Below are positions 45,393 through 60,185 of a stretch of DNA of 64,000 bases, piece by piece; position 1 is the first letter of the stretch, and each line of letters begins with the position of its first letter. The stretch is taken from assembly GCF_014839805.1 (NCBI RefSeq), contig NC_051139.1:806001-870000 (forward strand), given 5' to 3'. The DNA comes from Manduca sexta (lineage: Eukaryota; Arthropoda; Insecta; Lepidoptera; Sphingidae). A program made the translations under genes and the position numbers. The notes under the pieces are model-generated. The model made no database searches. It was not told the DNA's origin and saw nothing but the letters and a program-made list of their open reading frames with translations.

Positions 45393-48300
45393 GTGCGTAT
45401 GTATTTTTCCCAACTCTTAATTTCAGTGACTATACGCCAGCTAATACATAGATATTCAAGTTCCTAATATTGTACAATTGTCGCAGGCACTATATCTTTG
45501 AATCAACTTTCCCCGATAAGGGATTTGTATGTTGTACCTATTATCTAAGAAGTTATGGTGGAAAGTGGGTGTTTTGAATCCACTTTCACCCCCTGGAATG
45601 TGAGTGAAATACGCACTAAGTTTGTCATCGTGAAGGCTTTGTTTAGAACCTCACCCGCATGCAACTACATCAGTAATAGACTTACTTTTTACTACGTCAG
45701 TTTTCAAAGACAATGGGTCACCGAGATCGAGCCGTGATTATGCTGTAGAGTTAGACAAAACTGGTCTCATTATGACTACCACAATGTTCTGTTCTCCTAA
45801 CCACACAAGAAAAGGGTCAAACTCTGTGGCAGGCAATGTTGTATTGCAGACAGAATTCCCTGAATCAAAAGACAATTGGTTAAAATAAAATCTAAAATAC
45901 AACAAAGAAAGCTAATTCTTATCTTGTGACAATGATAAAAAAACTCAAAAGTTACAAAACTCTCACAAAGTTAAAAACGCGAATTTGTACACAAACACAC
46001 CATAAATATGTGGACGCGGCTATTTTAGGCATTTATGCATTTATGAGGTTATTTTTGTTTCTGTGATGTCTTATTTCCCTTATGATCTCATTGCGATTTT
46101 ATTTCTGGAATTAAATTGTAATTGGAGCTCGAAACAAAAAAGATCCAAATAGTTGTAAAAGAAAGGCAAAAATAATTTATTTCATAATTATTGATATTAG
46201 ATTCAAATCAATAAGCAATCAAAAGCGTCCCTAGAAAACATACTCTCAGGAATATGTTATAGATCAAAGATAATATAAAATTCCAAATAATTCGGGGGCA
46301 CAATGCAAATTCCGAGTTGCAGTTATTTTAATTGAGCACCGGCCTTTGCCGATCCAGCGATAGCTAACCACACTTACGGAGCAACTCGCGTGACCGCAAA
46401 TACACTATCATATCGACAGATACTACAACCCGCTAAGTGGGAAATTCGCGTGTTACGTAAATTAAAATCAATAACAAATACCTGCTTTATTTTGTCTTAC
46501 AAACTTTGACTCGCAATTTTCGCTAATCTCGCTAGCCTATGTAACAAATTTCATTCAAAAATATGGAATGCTTACTATGTGTTTCCCTATAACAACATTA
46601 TAATATTTAGTCTATTATAACAAGAAAACAAACGAAGATAAGGTGATGGACACTAATGCCAAAGTCCTATGATGACGAAATATTCTAGAGAAATCCTACC
46701 CGAACGTATCTAAGGATAAGAATTCATAACAGTCATAATAAATAGTAACTTCACGACTATAATTTGTGACAGTGAAACCATTCATGTTAAGATGGCCACC
46801 ACACCGCAAGTCACATTCTTATTTACACCCAGACACATTATTTGAGTATCTGGTACAAATTACCAATTTAAAAATCTCAATTGATGAAGTGTACTGAAAA
46901 TTAAAATTATCTGTGTTGATACAAACTTAAATCAATCATAACACTAGGTACCATTTGCAGAGGGTTCGCAACATGCACTTCGTTTTGCATTTGCAAATCA
47001 AATGCGCGTTTAATAGCATATTAATTTTCATCGGCAGCGGCTTACTGTCTGCGGGAACAATGATTTATATTCTCAGATAGGTGCCACCGCTCCTTGATCG
47101 GCCCGATACACCGAGATCTCACTGAGATAAGCTTAATGTGTTGTTAACGGCTCCATAATATACACGCAATAAATATCACCGCTTTGTCTATATCAGCCTC
47201 CTGGCATATCGTTCCCTCTACAACGATGCAGGTAGTAAAATTATTGGGTATAATGAGACGCAGAACATAATATTACGCAGCGCAGAGCAAAAGTGTTATA
47301 GTTTGCATAATTGTGATTGGTGAAATTGTGATTGAAAAGTTATAAATATTATCTATCTAGAAAGGAAAACCATAAAAGAAAATACAGTCATGCATGACTA
47401 GAACAATCCGCAACAAGTTCTTAAGCCAAGTTCTATAAACTCATTTAATTTGACCTCCATTTCATAAGGAAAATTGCAACGCTTAGAATAAGCCGAAACG
47501 TGCACGAAATAAATAGAAACGTTATTCGAAAATTATAACTATTTATAAAAACTAACCATAATACGCAATGCTTAGAACCTCGTACTGCCAATACATTTGA
47601 TGCGCAACATTCGCCCCAACAACAAGCCACAATATCCCGCGACATTACATCATAATGAGTAACACGTCTGCAAATTAAACTCAGCACGACCCACGTTACG
47701 CGCATATCTTCAAAACTCCTCCAACAAAGCAAAGTACACAACAAACTGTTGCTATAAATCAACGAAGGGAAAAAATAAGTTAACGAACCGAAATGGAAAT
47801 CCAATATGTTAATAGAACAACGCATGATGGGGTTGATTAAAGGCAATAACTCAGACAACCGTGGAGGGATTCCTGGTGGAGTAATGCAGGCCGTGCCACA
47901 ACACGCCTCCGAGCAGTGGAAACACGCACAAGCACTGACATTGTTCGAACTGCATGTCTATGTGGAAAACTACCAGATGATATCTGTCTTTAAATATTAT
48001 GATAACGTTAAAAAAATCATTTAAGTGTCAATATGAATCCCGGCTTCAAATCTGATGACAAATGGAAAATTCACACTTACTTAAATTTCGAAATTGAATA
48101 ACAAAATTCTTAATTAAAAGTTAATATTCTGCCAGGTGTCAAATATACACGTAGGCAATATAATAAAACCATAACTAAACTTAGATCCTAAGCATTGCAT
48201 TCGAAATTAATCAACCTCGAACACAAATTAGATGAAACTGCAAGTAAATACTAGCTCAGCCTTATTTGCATTGAGTTTTATTTATTAGACATCTCGGTCC

Positions 48301-48719
48301 TTATACAGGTGTCTTTCGCATTTAAATATTCACTAAGTTGTTATTTTTTTCTCATTAACATTTCGTTTAGTACGTGTGTCTTCAATTCTTTATCGTGGAC
48401 AAATGTGAATCTTAATTAAACACCGCATTCTCCATTCAACTCCTCGACATAATAAGTTGCAACCAGTAATGCATTATGAAAGAACATTAAACGTTTTGAC
48501 TAAAATTTCCATTTACCTACTTTAATCCTTAACGCATCTTCTTTTTTATTCTTTATGTTTAAATAACGATTTATTAAAACAAAATATGGTAAACAAAACT
48601 TACAAATCAGCAGTCACATTCCAGAGACACCACCTGAACCAAATCAACTCATAAATACTAATCAAGATGCAAAACGAGTTATAAACAATGTTGATCAAAA
48701 CTGCAAAACGAGAACAGTA
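45393..48719. other. AT-rich non-coding stretch
   Basis: The longest open frame is 47445-47858 on the minus strand (137 codons, rich in Leu, Ser, Phe and Cys). It matches no domain I recognise, has no good splice borders, and is treated as chance. No repeat or RNA gene could be supported in the rest. Confidence 0.5.
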
Positions 48720-48960
48720 TTAAAGCCGCGAATGAGCGTGATCGTCGCGGATCGCAAGATGTTTTTAAATCTCCAGCAGTGACGTCCGTTCGTCAGTGGA
48801 GGTGACCAAGTGTGCCAGTGTGCCGCGTGGCGCACGAGGAGCCTTGCGCAACACTCACATAACTTACCTTGACATTGTTGAGATCACACACGGTGCCCCG
48901 TGCCAAGACACACCGAGCATCGCGGTCAAAAGACTCAGGGAGGCTCGCTAATCGGTGCTA
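48720..48960 (-). promoter_or_regulatory. GC-rich patch, possible distal promoter/first exon
   Basis: A block visibly richer in GC and CpG than its surroundings. On the minus strand it contains an ATG (48873-48875) in the context ACAATGTCAAG, directly followed by a consensus donor AAG|GTAAGT (48868/48867). An in-frame ATG lies further upstream at 48918-48920. The donor is phase 2, the phase needed by Oatp exon 2, and the join would give MSR-ASVVSTAST. This would place an alternative promoter 16.8 kb upstream of the proximal start. It remains a hypothesis, since donor strings occur by chance. Confidence 0.3.
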
Positions 48961-51900
48961 GAATATGAATTGATCTATTGAGGATAAAACTACCCAATAT
49001 GCTTTGTGGTTTGGCAACAAACGGCGCCTGTTTAACCGCTACGGTAATGCTACAGGAAGATTACCAGTGTGTACTGTATAATATGTATGTGGATTTGTTT
49101 ATCTATTCCCTCATAGCTCCTTAACTAATTGTATTTTAGAAACCAGGTTAATTGTAATAGATATTTTATGAGGTAATTTTAACAGTTGAAAAAAAATATG
49201 TAAAAAGTGTGAAATTTATACAAAAATATCACTGTCTGTAATAATGACTGCAGTCTTATTATATATTTTATAGGTGCTAATTTATATATGTAAAACGATA
49301 TTACACCGACATGCAACTCTAGCTATACCCTGGATACGATTTTATTTCAACTGCTATTTCGACTGCTTTACATTAGGGATCATAAATAACAAAATAATGT
49401 GGATATTTCAGTTCCAAATAGAGACATTTGGCTAGCAAGTGAGACTTGGTTATAGCTAGTTTGCATTAACAGTTTCCTTGCACATTTCTTAACATGCATT
49501 CAAAGAAGGCAATTAACTTAGAAATCTAAACGGCAAGCCAAACGCAGTTTTAATAATTCTAAACACACCTATTGATCTTAATATTCCTGATCAATTCACA
49601 TCTAAACACGAATGATATAGTATTGCGCCATGTTTATACAAGCATTTAGCAGGGATTGGAACAGTGGTCGAAATGGATCACACCGAAACGAACTTTCTTA
49701 CCTTATTAAAAATCACAGGGCGGCCAGATTTGTAAAAATATTTAAACTATATTTATTTAAAAATGTTATATGTCATATACTTTTTTTTAAATGCAGGAAA
49801 TTGAGAAAATCGTGAAAAATAAGGAGCATGAAGAACTGTAGAGTCTAGTGGTAAAGGGCAAGGTCGTTTGCAAGCAATATTTAAAGCCAATTTGACACCA
49901 GTCAACTACATTTATTAGAGAAACTAGAACGTGCAAATGAAGTAACGAAACGCTCCCTGTAATCGTTTAACAAGCCGCCGTGATGAAACAGATGTCATGT
50001 TTGAAGGCAAAATCAATTCAAACATTGAATAGATTATAGATGAGGCAAGGGAGTTATTGAAAAAGTTCAATGAACTCGCCAATGTGATAATATGAATATG
50101 ATGGTATATTTGTAAGAGAAATATATTTTTTAATAAATACAGTAACACAAGCCTGTATTCCCGAGACAGACAGAGTTATAACTATAGACGGTTAGTGATT
50201 TTTTTGTCAACGCCATAATTATGAGGTCCAAAAATAAATGCAGAAAGTTATTAATAAAATTTGAAGTCGCCAAACCAGAAAACCGAGATATCGAAAGTGC
50301 AAAACCTGATCAGCGATTGAACCCCAATATGTTTGACAGTCGTAAATATCGTTTAAAGGGCAATAAAAGTAAGGGCCCGGTGAAAGTCACATCGGTACGT
50401 ACAAGTGATTTTGGCACCGGGCGTGGTGATAAAACGAATTCGTAAACGCAACGCCTTCGAAACACCGAATTTGCAAACAAGGGAGCCGCCATTTGTGAAG
50501 AGAAATCTGTATACTCCTTTTTAAGGATGGTAAAATATGTGAAGGAAAATGTTTGATCATTTTTTAAATCTTTACGAGCTGTGGTATCATTCTCAGGAAG
50601 TTAACATTTTCGTCTGAGAATAATATTTTATGTCTGACGTCATAACTCATAAGGGAAGGCAGAAGAACACTACGATTCGATAAATATCATATAAATTCAA
50701 AAGATTTTAAATGTATTTCGACTAGATTCGGCACACATATAGGATCTACCCAACCCTGGATTATCATACGTACAAAATTATTATCCGGGAAGAGCGCACT
50801 GTGGGACTTTTATCCCCAGGTCCCCAGAATTTGATCGTTTACGTAGCCATATCGGCGAGCAAAAATCTAATAAGAAGAAAAGTTACTAATAACATCGCAT
50901 TTACTGACATGATATAATTTACCCGATATATTTTACCTAATGTTACTTGTGCGTAACCTCACCATGTTAGCCAATTGATAACCCTCGTGATCCAGTTATC
51001 TGTGGTAATTGACCTGCGAAATCAACTACTGTGCATATTAGTCAAGTTTTGTAGTAATCTGTGACCCTCCACAAATTACTAACTCCTCTTACTCATTATT
51101 AAATGTCACATAGGCGTCCCTAATGTGTCAATATAACTAAGTTGTAGCTGCACCAATGGGTAGAAGACCCGCTAGTTTTGTTCTGGGCACTTTATTCTTC
51201 AATGGATCTAGGACAGGTCTTTCGCCGCTTTTACAGAGATCAGTTTCGGAAGAATTACAAAACATATTGGGTACCCGCAAAGGACGAAGACTGTGATTTG
51301 ATAATTACTTATTATTTTAAAAATACATTTTTGACATACAGTACCGTATCGGGTTGAAACGATTAACTGGATGCTACCATTTTAATTCTTAAACTACAAG
51401 TATAATGGGGTTTTCTTCAGTATCAGTCGAGGTACGAAATTTTCGAAATTGCATGTGCATGATATAGCGCTATGCCTCAACCCTTATCATATCAAGGGAC
51501 TAAATTAAATACATACAACGAAAAATGGGCACTGTGGTTGTTCAAGGATAAAAGGAGGTGAGTGTGGGTAATTATATTTTTATGTGATCTTGGCAATATC
51601 ATCGGAAGACGTACAGTCGAAAAGAAAAAAGACTGGATAAACAAGTCAAACTTTCATACAAAGCGAACAGCGTTGTACAAACAAGACAGGTGGCGCGACG
51701 GGTCCTCGCCAAACAACTTAGGCACCACTTCCGACAAGCACATTTAGGTATGCTCAACAAACATACTCCGCTTCAGGCCGGTTTATGAAAACTTTCATTA
51801 TATACACGTCTAGATTGACAATCGAAGGACAAGATCTAACATGCAAGGAAAATCTATCCGGTCTTCAATTTTATTTTCTTTTCATTATTGTAGTAATTGA

Positions 51901-53929
51901 CTGCTTTCGAGATATATATTATTTGAGAAGAATGCATTTTTATTTAGCATATTTTTCCCTAAACATGATTTTAGGCATGATAAAGGCAATATTATATTTC
52001 CTACTTATTATTATGAACTGTAACAATACCAATAACTTAATATTTTGGTTGTACCAGCGCCTTTAAATAAAAACAATCATCATCACTGTTTCTCGTCAAC
52101 ATCTAACGCTCTATCAAAATTAGGACGAATACAGCCTATTAAAATTTATACGCAATACAGTTAAGATACGTTAACATAAAAATATACTGTGGTCAACATG
52201 GTATCTAGACATGTAAGTTAGCATAAGAGAGCTTTTTCTAGAGTGCCATTCTGAGTCTCCTTACAGATTGTTAAAACAACTACTACTAGAAAGCCATTAA
52301 ATCTATACATTCTTTAATCCTTTAAAATATAAAAATACTAATATAACATTTGTCGTTCAACATGACGAGCGCAGTGAAATGTAGAGCTTTGTAAAATCAA
52401 CACTCAGAATAGATTTGCTACTGTTAATGAGTAGTGGCTTACCATCAGTCAAATAACGTCGTGAACTCATTAATCAATAGTATTATATAATGGGTGTTGA
52501 CTTTCTAGAATCATAACAGCTAGGTCGTTGAACGGTGATAACTTATCGATCCAAAAACTTAGGTCAAGACGCTGTCAGTTAGTAAAGCTTAAAATAGACT
52601 GGATCAAATGCTTTAAGCTCTATTGTTTCATGTCGCCGGTCAACTTTAATGTTTTCATAAGAAACATTTGTTAAGGAAAGAAAGTCATGGGTTAAGTTAT
52701 TTTATATTACTATAAACCAAGCTATCCATACTCGAAAATAAATAAATATATATATTTTTATCAATATTAAAAAGAAAATAGTTTATATAATTTCTGAAAT
52801 TTGATAAACAATACATTTATCAAAAATGTGTATTTGTTACTTTTTAAAATAAATGTCTTAATTTTTGTTACTGTAGTTTTAAATAATTAGAAATTTTGAT
52901 CATAAATCCTTAACCAATAGTTAGTAAAACAAAAAATAGAAGCCGTTACGCACACAGTTGTTTGTTTAAAGGTGGAAATAAAATAATGAACTTCATGTAA
53001 CCATTAGGGAACATGTTACATAGCGATATTACTTTCCAATTCAAACATCAAAAAAGAATATGGAAAAGGTATAAAACTGACACATTTATAGACTTCAGAG
53101 AAATAACTAAATCCAGGAGATACGCCATTAAAGTCAAGGGAATGTACCATACGTATTGAAAAAAACGAATGCGCAAGCTCACATGAGCGCTCGATACAAC
53201 GGGCTTTATAAATCGGTTTTTATTTCCGTATCATTGTGTAAGGAGTTTTTGTTAAGGGTTGACTTTTGATTTTACACTGTTAAAGATTTATTGATTCAGT
53301 AACAAAAAACTTCTTTTACTTTTTTCATGGTAGAGTGGGCAAATAAGCAAGTGGGTTGATTTTTTTTTATATTCGATAAATGAGGGTATTTGCTAATAGT
53401 CTGTAGTATCATAGCCGGTACACAACTAAAGAACACATCAAACCTAATTTTGATAATTACTTTTATGTAAATATAAAATCTCTTTAGAAAATATTTTTTC
53501 CATTATAGCCTATTTGAGATATTGACACGAACTACCAAAACGAAGAACAATTGCATAATTTACCTAAACAAGTTAAGTCCGTATTTTTGTTACCTTCAAA
53601 CACTGTTGAATAATTTCAAAGGTAATCGATGAACAGCTCGAATGCCGCGTGGGCGAGAGCCCGTGTCGAACCTTTCAAAATATTCCATCGGCACTGTTTA
53701 CACATGGATTTTTTTGCTTGCATTGTATCGTTCGTTTCTTTAACGTAATCCCCACGTAAGTCATAACTAATAAATAGTATAGTTATGATAAATGCTTTGA
53801 CGCATCAGTGTGAGAGCAAAATATATTTTACGGTTTTATTCTTTCAAATCATCTAAAATGCTAAAGCTTTGGTCAGTAAATCTACATTTTCACATAAACA
53901 AAAATTATATTAACGTGAAATCTTCTTTC
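48961..53929. other. AT-rich non-coding stretch
   Basis: Short frames only (93 codons or fewer), none with recognisable motifs. A CRE-type TGACGTCA occurs at about 50635. I see no RNA gene and no bounded element here. Confidence 0.5.
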
Positions 53930-54245
53930 ATATTACTAATATTATAAATAATTAAAATAATATACTTAAAATATTAAAAAATGCGAAAGTTATATGTTTG
54001 TTACAAGTAAACGCAGAAACAACTAAACCGATTTGGATATAGTTTGACACACTAGTAGGCGATGCGCTGCGTTAACATATAGGCAACTTTTTTAATCCAG
54101 TAATTTACACGCGTGGTAAATAATGGAATTTTGAATATATTTTTGGCGTTAGCTTACCACAGGTTGCGGCTATAAATAGCTTAAGTAATTAAGGGCTTTG
54201 TAGCGGGAAAGACTTTTCACACGGTCGAAGCCGCGAGCAACTTCT
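53930..54245 (+). mobile_element. Helitron non-autonomous copy, about 316 bp
   Basis: It starts ATATTACTAATATTATAAAT and has the family's inner blocks GCGAAAGTTATATGTTTGTT and ACAACTAAACCGATTTGGAT. It ends with CTTTTCACACGGTCGAAGCC and GCGAGCAACTTCTA, a mutated 3' hairpin lacking the final CTAG. Both terminal zones and the internal order match lepidopteran Helitrons, and point mutations suggest it is old. Confidence 0.7.
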
Positions 54246-57000
54246 ATATTCAATATCATACACTTATTTTTTTAGTTTAAACAAATCTTGTTTCTAATCG
54301 CAGTATCGCATGACACGCTCTACAATAATGTTTGTTTGACAAATATTGCTGTTTAATGTATAAGGATAAACTTATTGGCGAAAACCGTTAATTAATCTAC
54401 GCAATATGTACTCATGATAGCAGTTATTGTCAATACAATTGACCCAGTTAGACGATAATTACTAAACTAGATACATAATATGTTTCTGTCGGGATAAATT
54501 AATAGAGGCTTTTTATTATTAAGTAATCATTAATTATACAAGGGAACGAAACAAGAAGCCGTTCGGTTGATTATAAGCGTCATAATCAGGAACAACACAC
54601 CCGCACATTGAATTACAAACACCTGCATTGCATTGCTTTGTGCTCGTCACCTTAAAACTTTAGATTTTAAATCTTACAATTTTCAATCATTACGCTGATT
54701 ACCAGTGGCGGAAAATAAAATTTCCCGAAAGGGAACCCGATACAACAAAATATAGATAATATACATAAATGCGCTCTGTAAATCGTTCTGATGATAATTA
54801 GATTTTACATAAGATGAAGCCGGTAGGAATCGTATTATATTGACACTTCGCCACTGCTGACTATATCAACCAATCGGAACACAACAATGATTACACCACG
54901 CAGCAGCATAGCGGCAGATATAGACACAGCGAACACATCATTTATAATTACAAAACATTACAGATCGATACATTATAGTGTATATTAACGGACTTGTGTA
55001 TTAATTAAGTAAACAAGCAACATCAAGCCCACGGATGGAGCGCGGGCGCGTCAGTTTCATCACAGCACTCAAGGCCAAAAGATTAACACCATAAATCGAT
55101 GGAACACAACGAGAACGCGCGGCCGAAACATTCGTGTACAATAAAATTTGCCATGTCATCGCACCAATTGCTTACGAGTTTATTAAACCGTAAAAAACTA
55201 TCATTTGGGTGATGTATGAAACTATACCAGTCAGTAGTCGGTCTTATGTACATAAAGGCTCGGTTCTACTTTTACCACTGTATCAAAGAAAACTGACGAA
55301 CAAATTCAGTACACTTTTACTTTGGCACGATCAGTTAGACGACAAGAGACCCGCAGTTCATGAAGGTTCCACCAACATTCCTTCTCTAATATTGGCAACG
55401 CCACCACAATTCCTCTGGCACTATAACTTCATGTAATAATCTATCAAGCGATACCTCTTGATTAAAAGTAGTTGGAATACAACAAGAATAAACAACAGTA
55501 TAAATCCATTTTCACATGATCTACCATATTTTGTTTTAATGAAGACCATTACCAAAACGGAATATCGGTAATAAGTGCAAATTGAACCAAAATAAAGTCT
55601 GGCGCGAGCAATTTGTACAAAATACGCCTTATAAGGGCTTGGTACGTGCGCTTGCGCATCATCATCGCGGAACGGTTATGGCGGCACGTCTGTTTTTTGC
55701 TAAATTTTTTAGTCACGCCTGGTGGTTATCAACATCTCACATGTGCGCCGAAAGGGCACATTTAAAACCCTTTTAAAATTTTTAGTCCTGACACTAGTTA
55801 AAACCGGCAATACTTATTAATTTCGTACCATGTTAATGGTGTAAAAAAATCCTAACAATACGATAAAATAAATAAAGATGTCACAAATAACCTAAGTGAA
55901 CTTGAACAATTGCGTTCAGAAAACAGTAATCAGCATAATGCTGTCGATATATTATGAAAGCCGTCGTATATGACGAAAAAATCCAATATACGTTTTCCTC
56001 TATGTATAGAGAAAAAAGTATACTGGATGTTCTTGAAAAATGCCATAGACCGATCGCCACAAGTGACTGAACACGCTGACATTTAGCGAAGGGTGGCAGC
56101 CGGCCAGTCCACAAGCGTCCGCCGGGTTCATCGGCTTACGATTCACTCATATAGGCTCAGGGCTTCTGTCCTCAGCTATAGGTTAAATCATTTACAATTT
56201 ACAACCGATAAATTAATATTAAGAACCGTAGAATTAAGGTTTATCCATTTCTGTTTATAGCCGTTGCAAGTTTAATTTTTGATGCACTTTACTCTCATAT
56301 ACGAAATCCATTAACATTTCATTATAAGAAGTAATTAAAATCTGTTATCATTATTTGGATAAAAACTTGAATGATTTTATAATTGCTGTGAATTGAATGC
56401 TGCGCCGCGGCTCCTTTGTCGTTAATACTTCGAGGTATTGAAATTACAAAAAGTCAGCTTGTTGTAACAGATTTGATTTGTTTTTTTAAGTGCCAAAAAT
56501 AACATAAAAGTAAACTTCACTTCATTAGTACAATACCAGCCTATCCCCAAGTCGGGTTATCGTTTATGTGTCTTTGTTGCAATTACAAACTTAATTCGTT
56601 CATAATTGTAATTTATAGGTATATTATGTTGAGAAGTCATCCCGTACCATATATTGGGATATAAATATTTATAGAGAAACGTAAAAGCACTAGCTACCAC
56701 TCTAGATGCCTTGAGTAAAGACGTGAATACATAAAAGCTAATTTAATTTTTAAAGACACCTACCTCCAATCAGCACCAATCTATTCCCAAAATATAAAAT
56801 CACAGAAAATTGTTTGTCACTTGAAGGTCAGTAGTAAACCACAAAATCACTTTTAATTACAATTCACGAAAAACTTAGTAATTCTCTACGACACTACCTT
56901 TCCTCGAGATTTTAAAACAAGGAATCGCTAATAAATCGTAAAGATTATCCCGAACACTTAACGACCACGTATTGTTACTGGACGGTAATTTATAACACAT
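54246..57000. other. Non-coding stretch
   Basis: Frames of up to 77 codons with no recognisable domains. No terminal repeats, RNA genes or splice-bounded exons could be supported. Confidence 0.5.
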
Positions 57001-57440
57001 GTATTGTTCGTGCGTTACAAAACTGCGCGGAACTTAGTCATAGAGAACACCGGCACGAAACCACAGCGACCGTGAACTGCCACCTTGACTGCCGGATGCG
57101 AAATGTAACAAACGCGAAAAAAAACACCCAATTCTAAATAGCTGTTAGTCGACCCACATCTCTAACCCCGTTGCGGCGAAATCGGCAATGTAATTTCGCG
57201 ACGTAAATTTTTTGGAACACTTTTACTTTGGCACCGGGCTGCGCCACATTGTGATACGTTGATGACACGAATTTCTCTTTCGATGAATGAAACCGCGTTC
57301 ATCTCGTCTGTACAGGCCGCGGGTAATCGGATCACCGGCCGCACCGCCGCGGTCTACTCGCGGCCCAGTTTCAGCACGTGGCCAAGTTCTAAGGAGTAAT
57401 TACTGGCCATTATAAGACAAGTAAAGTGGTGAGTGCAGTG
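57001..57440. promoter_or_regulatory. GC-rich patch of unknown role
   Basis: A moderately GC-rich, CpG-containing stretch (for example CACCGGCCGCACCGCCGCGG at 57332-57351) in AT-rich surroundings, with a GTG|GTGAGTG donor-like site on the plus strand at about 57429. It could be an untranslated first exon or promoter of an unseen gene to the right. No TATA box or coding frame supports a firm call. Confidence 0.25.
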
Positions 57441-60185
57441 TATTGCCTCGGACAGCCTTACTCATTTTAGTTGGTGTTAGAATGTATGAGCAGTCATGAT
57501 GCTAATCACCAGAAAACGTTGCAGAAGTGACAATACAACAGATTTATAGATAATGCATTAACAATTGTGAAACACTGCATTTCTGTTCACATACTAAAAA
57601 CAGATTCTACTTATCACAATATAACTCAATAAAACTTAAATACTAAATCCAACGAGTATTCATGAAACATTACACCCATGTTAAACTACTCAGAATAGTT
57701 GTAAAGAGCAGGTGGTTGTAAGATCGGAATCGCGGTCGCTTAGTCGCCGTAGACATAATAATCGCATAATCCGTGCACTTATATGTAAGAGATATTTGTA
57801 GTCGGAGCCGGGCCACGTCATTTTTCTCACTTATCTTTGCATCAGCTAGAACGGCGCTTTCAAGGATAATTGTAATAGTTATTACCTAAATGATATATTC
57901 GCTGGCAATTTATACAATTAGTAGGTACTTTGAATTAGCGTGGTGTAGACATTTTTCCTTATTTTATAACCTTTTTCTATTTAGCCTTAGATAATAAGAA
58001 TATTGACGCTTGCGTTACAATTTACTACCACTGGTTATGAGTGACTAACAGCCATCGTCGAATTTTGGAAAATGTCATATAAAAGAAAATTAATATTTGT
58101 TCCCATGCAGACATTGCATCTGCGGCATCTCGTTCCAGTGTAAGCTTCTCGCTCGCTGCTACACGCAACTGTGTGGGATTTTTATACATTATTAGTTCAT
58201 AATTTTTTGCACATTTAATAGAAAAACCCTGCATTTACATCAAAACCAAAATTACCACATAAAGTAAGCGCAATCGTATAAGTACTCCCCCATGGCGTTA
58301 TCAGTGAATGTGAAATATACAATAAATATTCGCGAGTGCGCGTCATCCGCACGTTAAACGGCGGCACACGCCATGCCACTTTCTCTCTCCTGCGCAATCA
58401 CATTTGGTTAAAATTCGCTTTTTTGCAAACGTTGTATCGCTTGAATAGAAATCAAGTTACATTATGTGAATACAAAATTGTATTTAAAAATACCCACAGC
58501 CGAATTGAGGTTGGTGGGAAAAACGCATTGCAAGATATCGAATTGTTATTCCGTGATGAACAAATTCAAACGACAGAAGGATAGTTAAGTCAAGGAAATA
58601 AAAAGGAATCAGTAATACATTAATCTTAATTTCTTCTATGATGCGTCAAGCTGACTACAACGAACATTTGATTAGATGAGAAGCACAGAGTAGACCAAAT
58701 AGATATAAGTAATTTTGCCTAAGGAGATGTCGCGTTGCTCGACGGTGGCCAGATATATTTTTTACTAGATACACAGCAGCTGACTCCAGAACCATCCCCT
58801 ATACAGATACAAACGTGAATTAGTCAGTTTCAAAATATATCGCGTACCCACCAGCATAATGCGAACAGGTTTAATGAACATAAAAACAAATCCAGTTAAT
58901 CCGATAAAGCAATTAAATTACATGTAAGTGTTTAAACGGATTTTTCCACTATCAAAATGGAAGATCTGGTAGCATGTCCAATTATGTTGTTCAATATTAT
59001 TGAAACTACAGCCGGTGCCCTTTTGATCTGGTACAATCTAGGTTATCTAGGAACTTTATCAAAATACCATTCTACAATAACATTAATTGAAATAAATAGG
59101 ATAATTGAGATTCCGGTTTATGAAGTTGTTCTTGAAATAAAAATCTCGTTTTAATGAAATACAAAAACTTTACAAGACAATGCAAACACAAATTTAACTA
59201 ACCTAAACCTTAACTTTCGTAAATCTGAAAGAAAATTTACAAACGACATGAAACATGAAAGCATAACAGAAACAAAAGAGAAACCTTGGCATAATCCTTG
59301 AAAACGAAGGGAAAGAAGACCCACATACCGCTCATTGAAAACTACAAACACGAAACGATAACAATAAATGAGCGATTAGAAGCGGTCGACAGCGAAACTA
59401 ATACCAGTCGCTTGGGTTTACTTTCATCCGAGCCACCAGCGAGATACCGAAAGTGGACTTTTACTTTCGTTACGAAAAGATTACCCCAGACGTAATGGTT
59501 TCGCTACATAAAAATACTGGGAAAACCGCATTATTTCAGCGGTCAATTGGCTATCATGACAGGATTCATTAACGTTTACGTGCATCAAATAATGAGACTT
59601 GTTTGGATGATGCTATTATATCTAGCGTTCTGTCCAAGAAAACGTGAAGAAAAACCTCTATACACCCTTTTCTAAGCAAATTGCTCAAATAGAGCAGTGT
59701 AAGATTTGGCTTCTTCGGACAAAATTAAAAAAATATGAATTGCGAACGAAAATTTCGTCCTCTGTGCGACCACTTGTACGAACTTATTCTGTAATTTTTA
59801 TACTTATTTTGAATAACAAATTGATTCATCCAACACAAACTCAGTACCATTTTATCCCAATCTTATTCAGTCAGCTTTCGATTTGAATTCCAGTAAAGAT
59901 CTAGCAAACCAACGCTCGCGATAAAACAGGGACTTATAAGGCTTTTGATCAATGCAATGCATAGAAATCGAGCCATCCTGGCATGTAACATTGTCTGAGC
60001 TACTTTCGCCTTCTACGTAATATACAAAACTCGCTGCTCCAATTCAATAAGCTGTGTCGAACTGTTACAGACAATGACCGATATAATTCCAATTCTAACT
60101 TTGACTCAAATTTAAATAAAAGCAAAAATCTATAGAAGATACACGCAGTTGTTTTTTTTGCAAAGTAATCTATCTTCTATCTTCT
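57441..60185. other. Non-coding stretch
   Basis: Several frames of 65-82 codons (for example 58336-58584 plus) lack recognisable motifs and splice context. Nothing else is supported. Confidence 0.5.

Noticed and set aside
47445..47858. 137-codon minus-strand open frame rich in Leu, Phe and Cys
   Set aside because: Hydrophobic character comes from AT-rich codons. No family match by eye and no splice borders. A search against other moth genomes would settle it.
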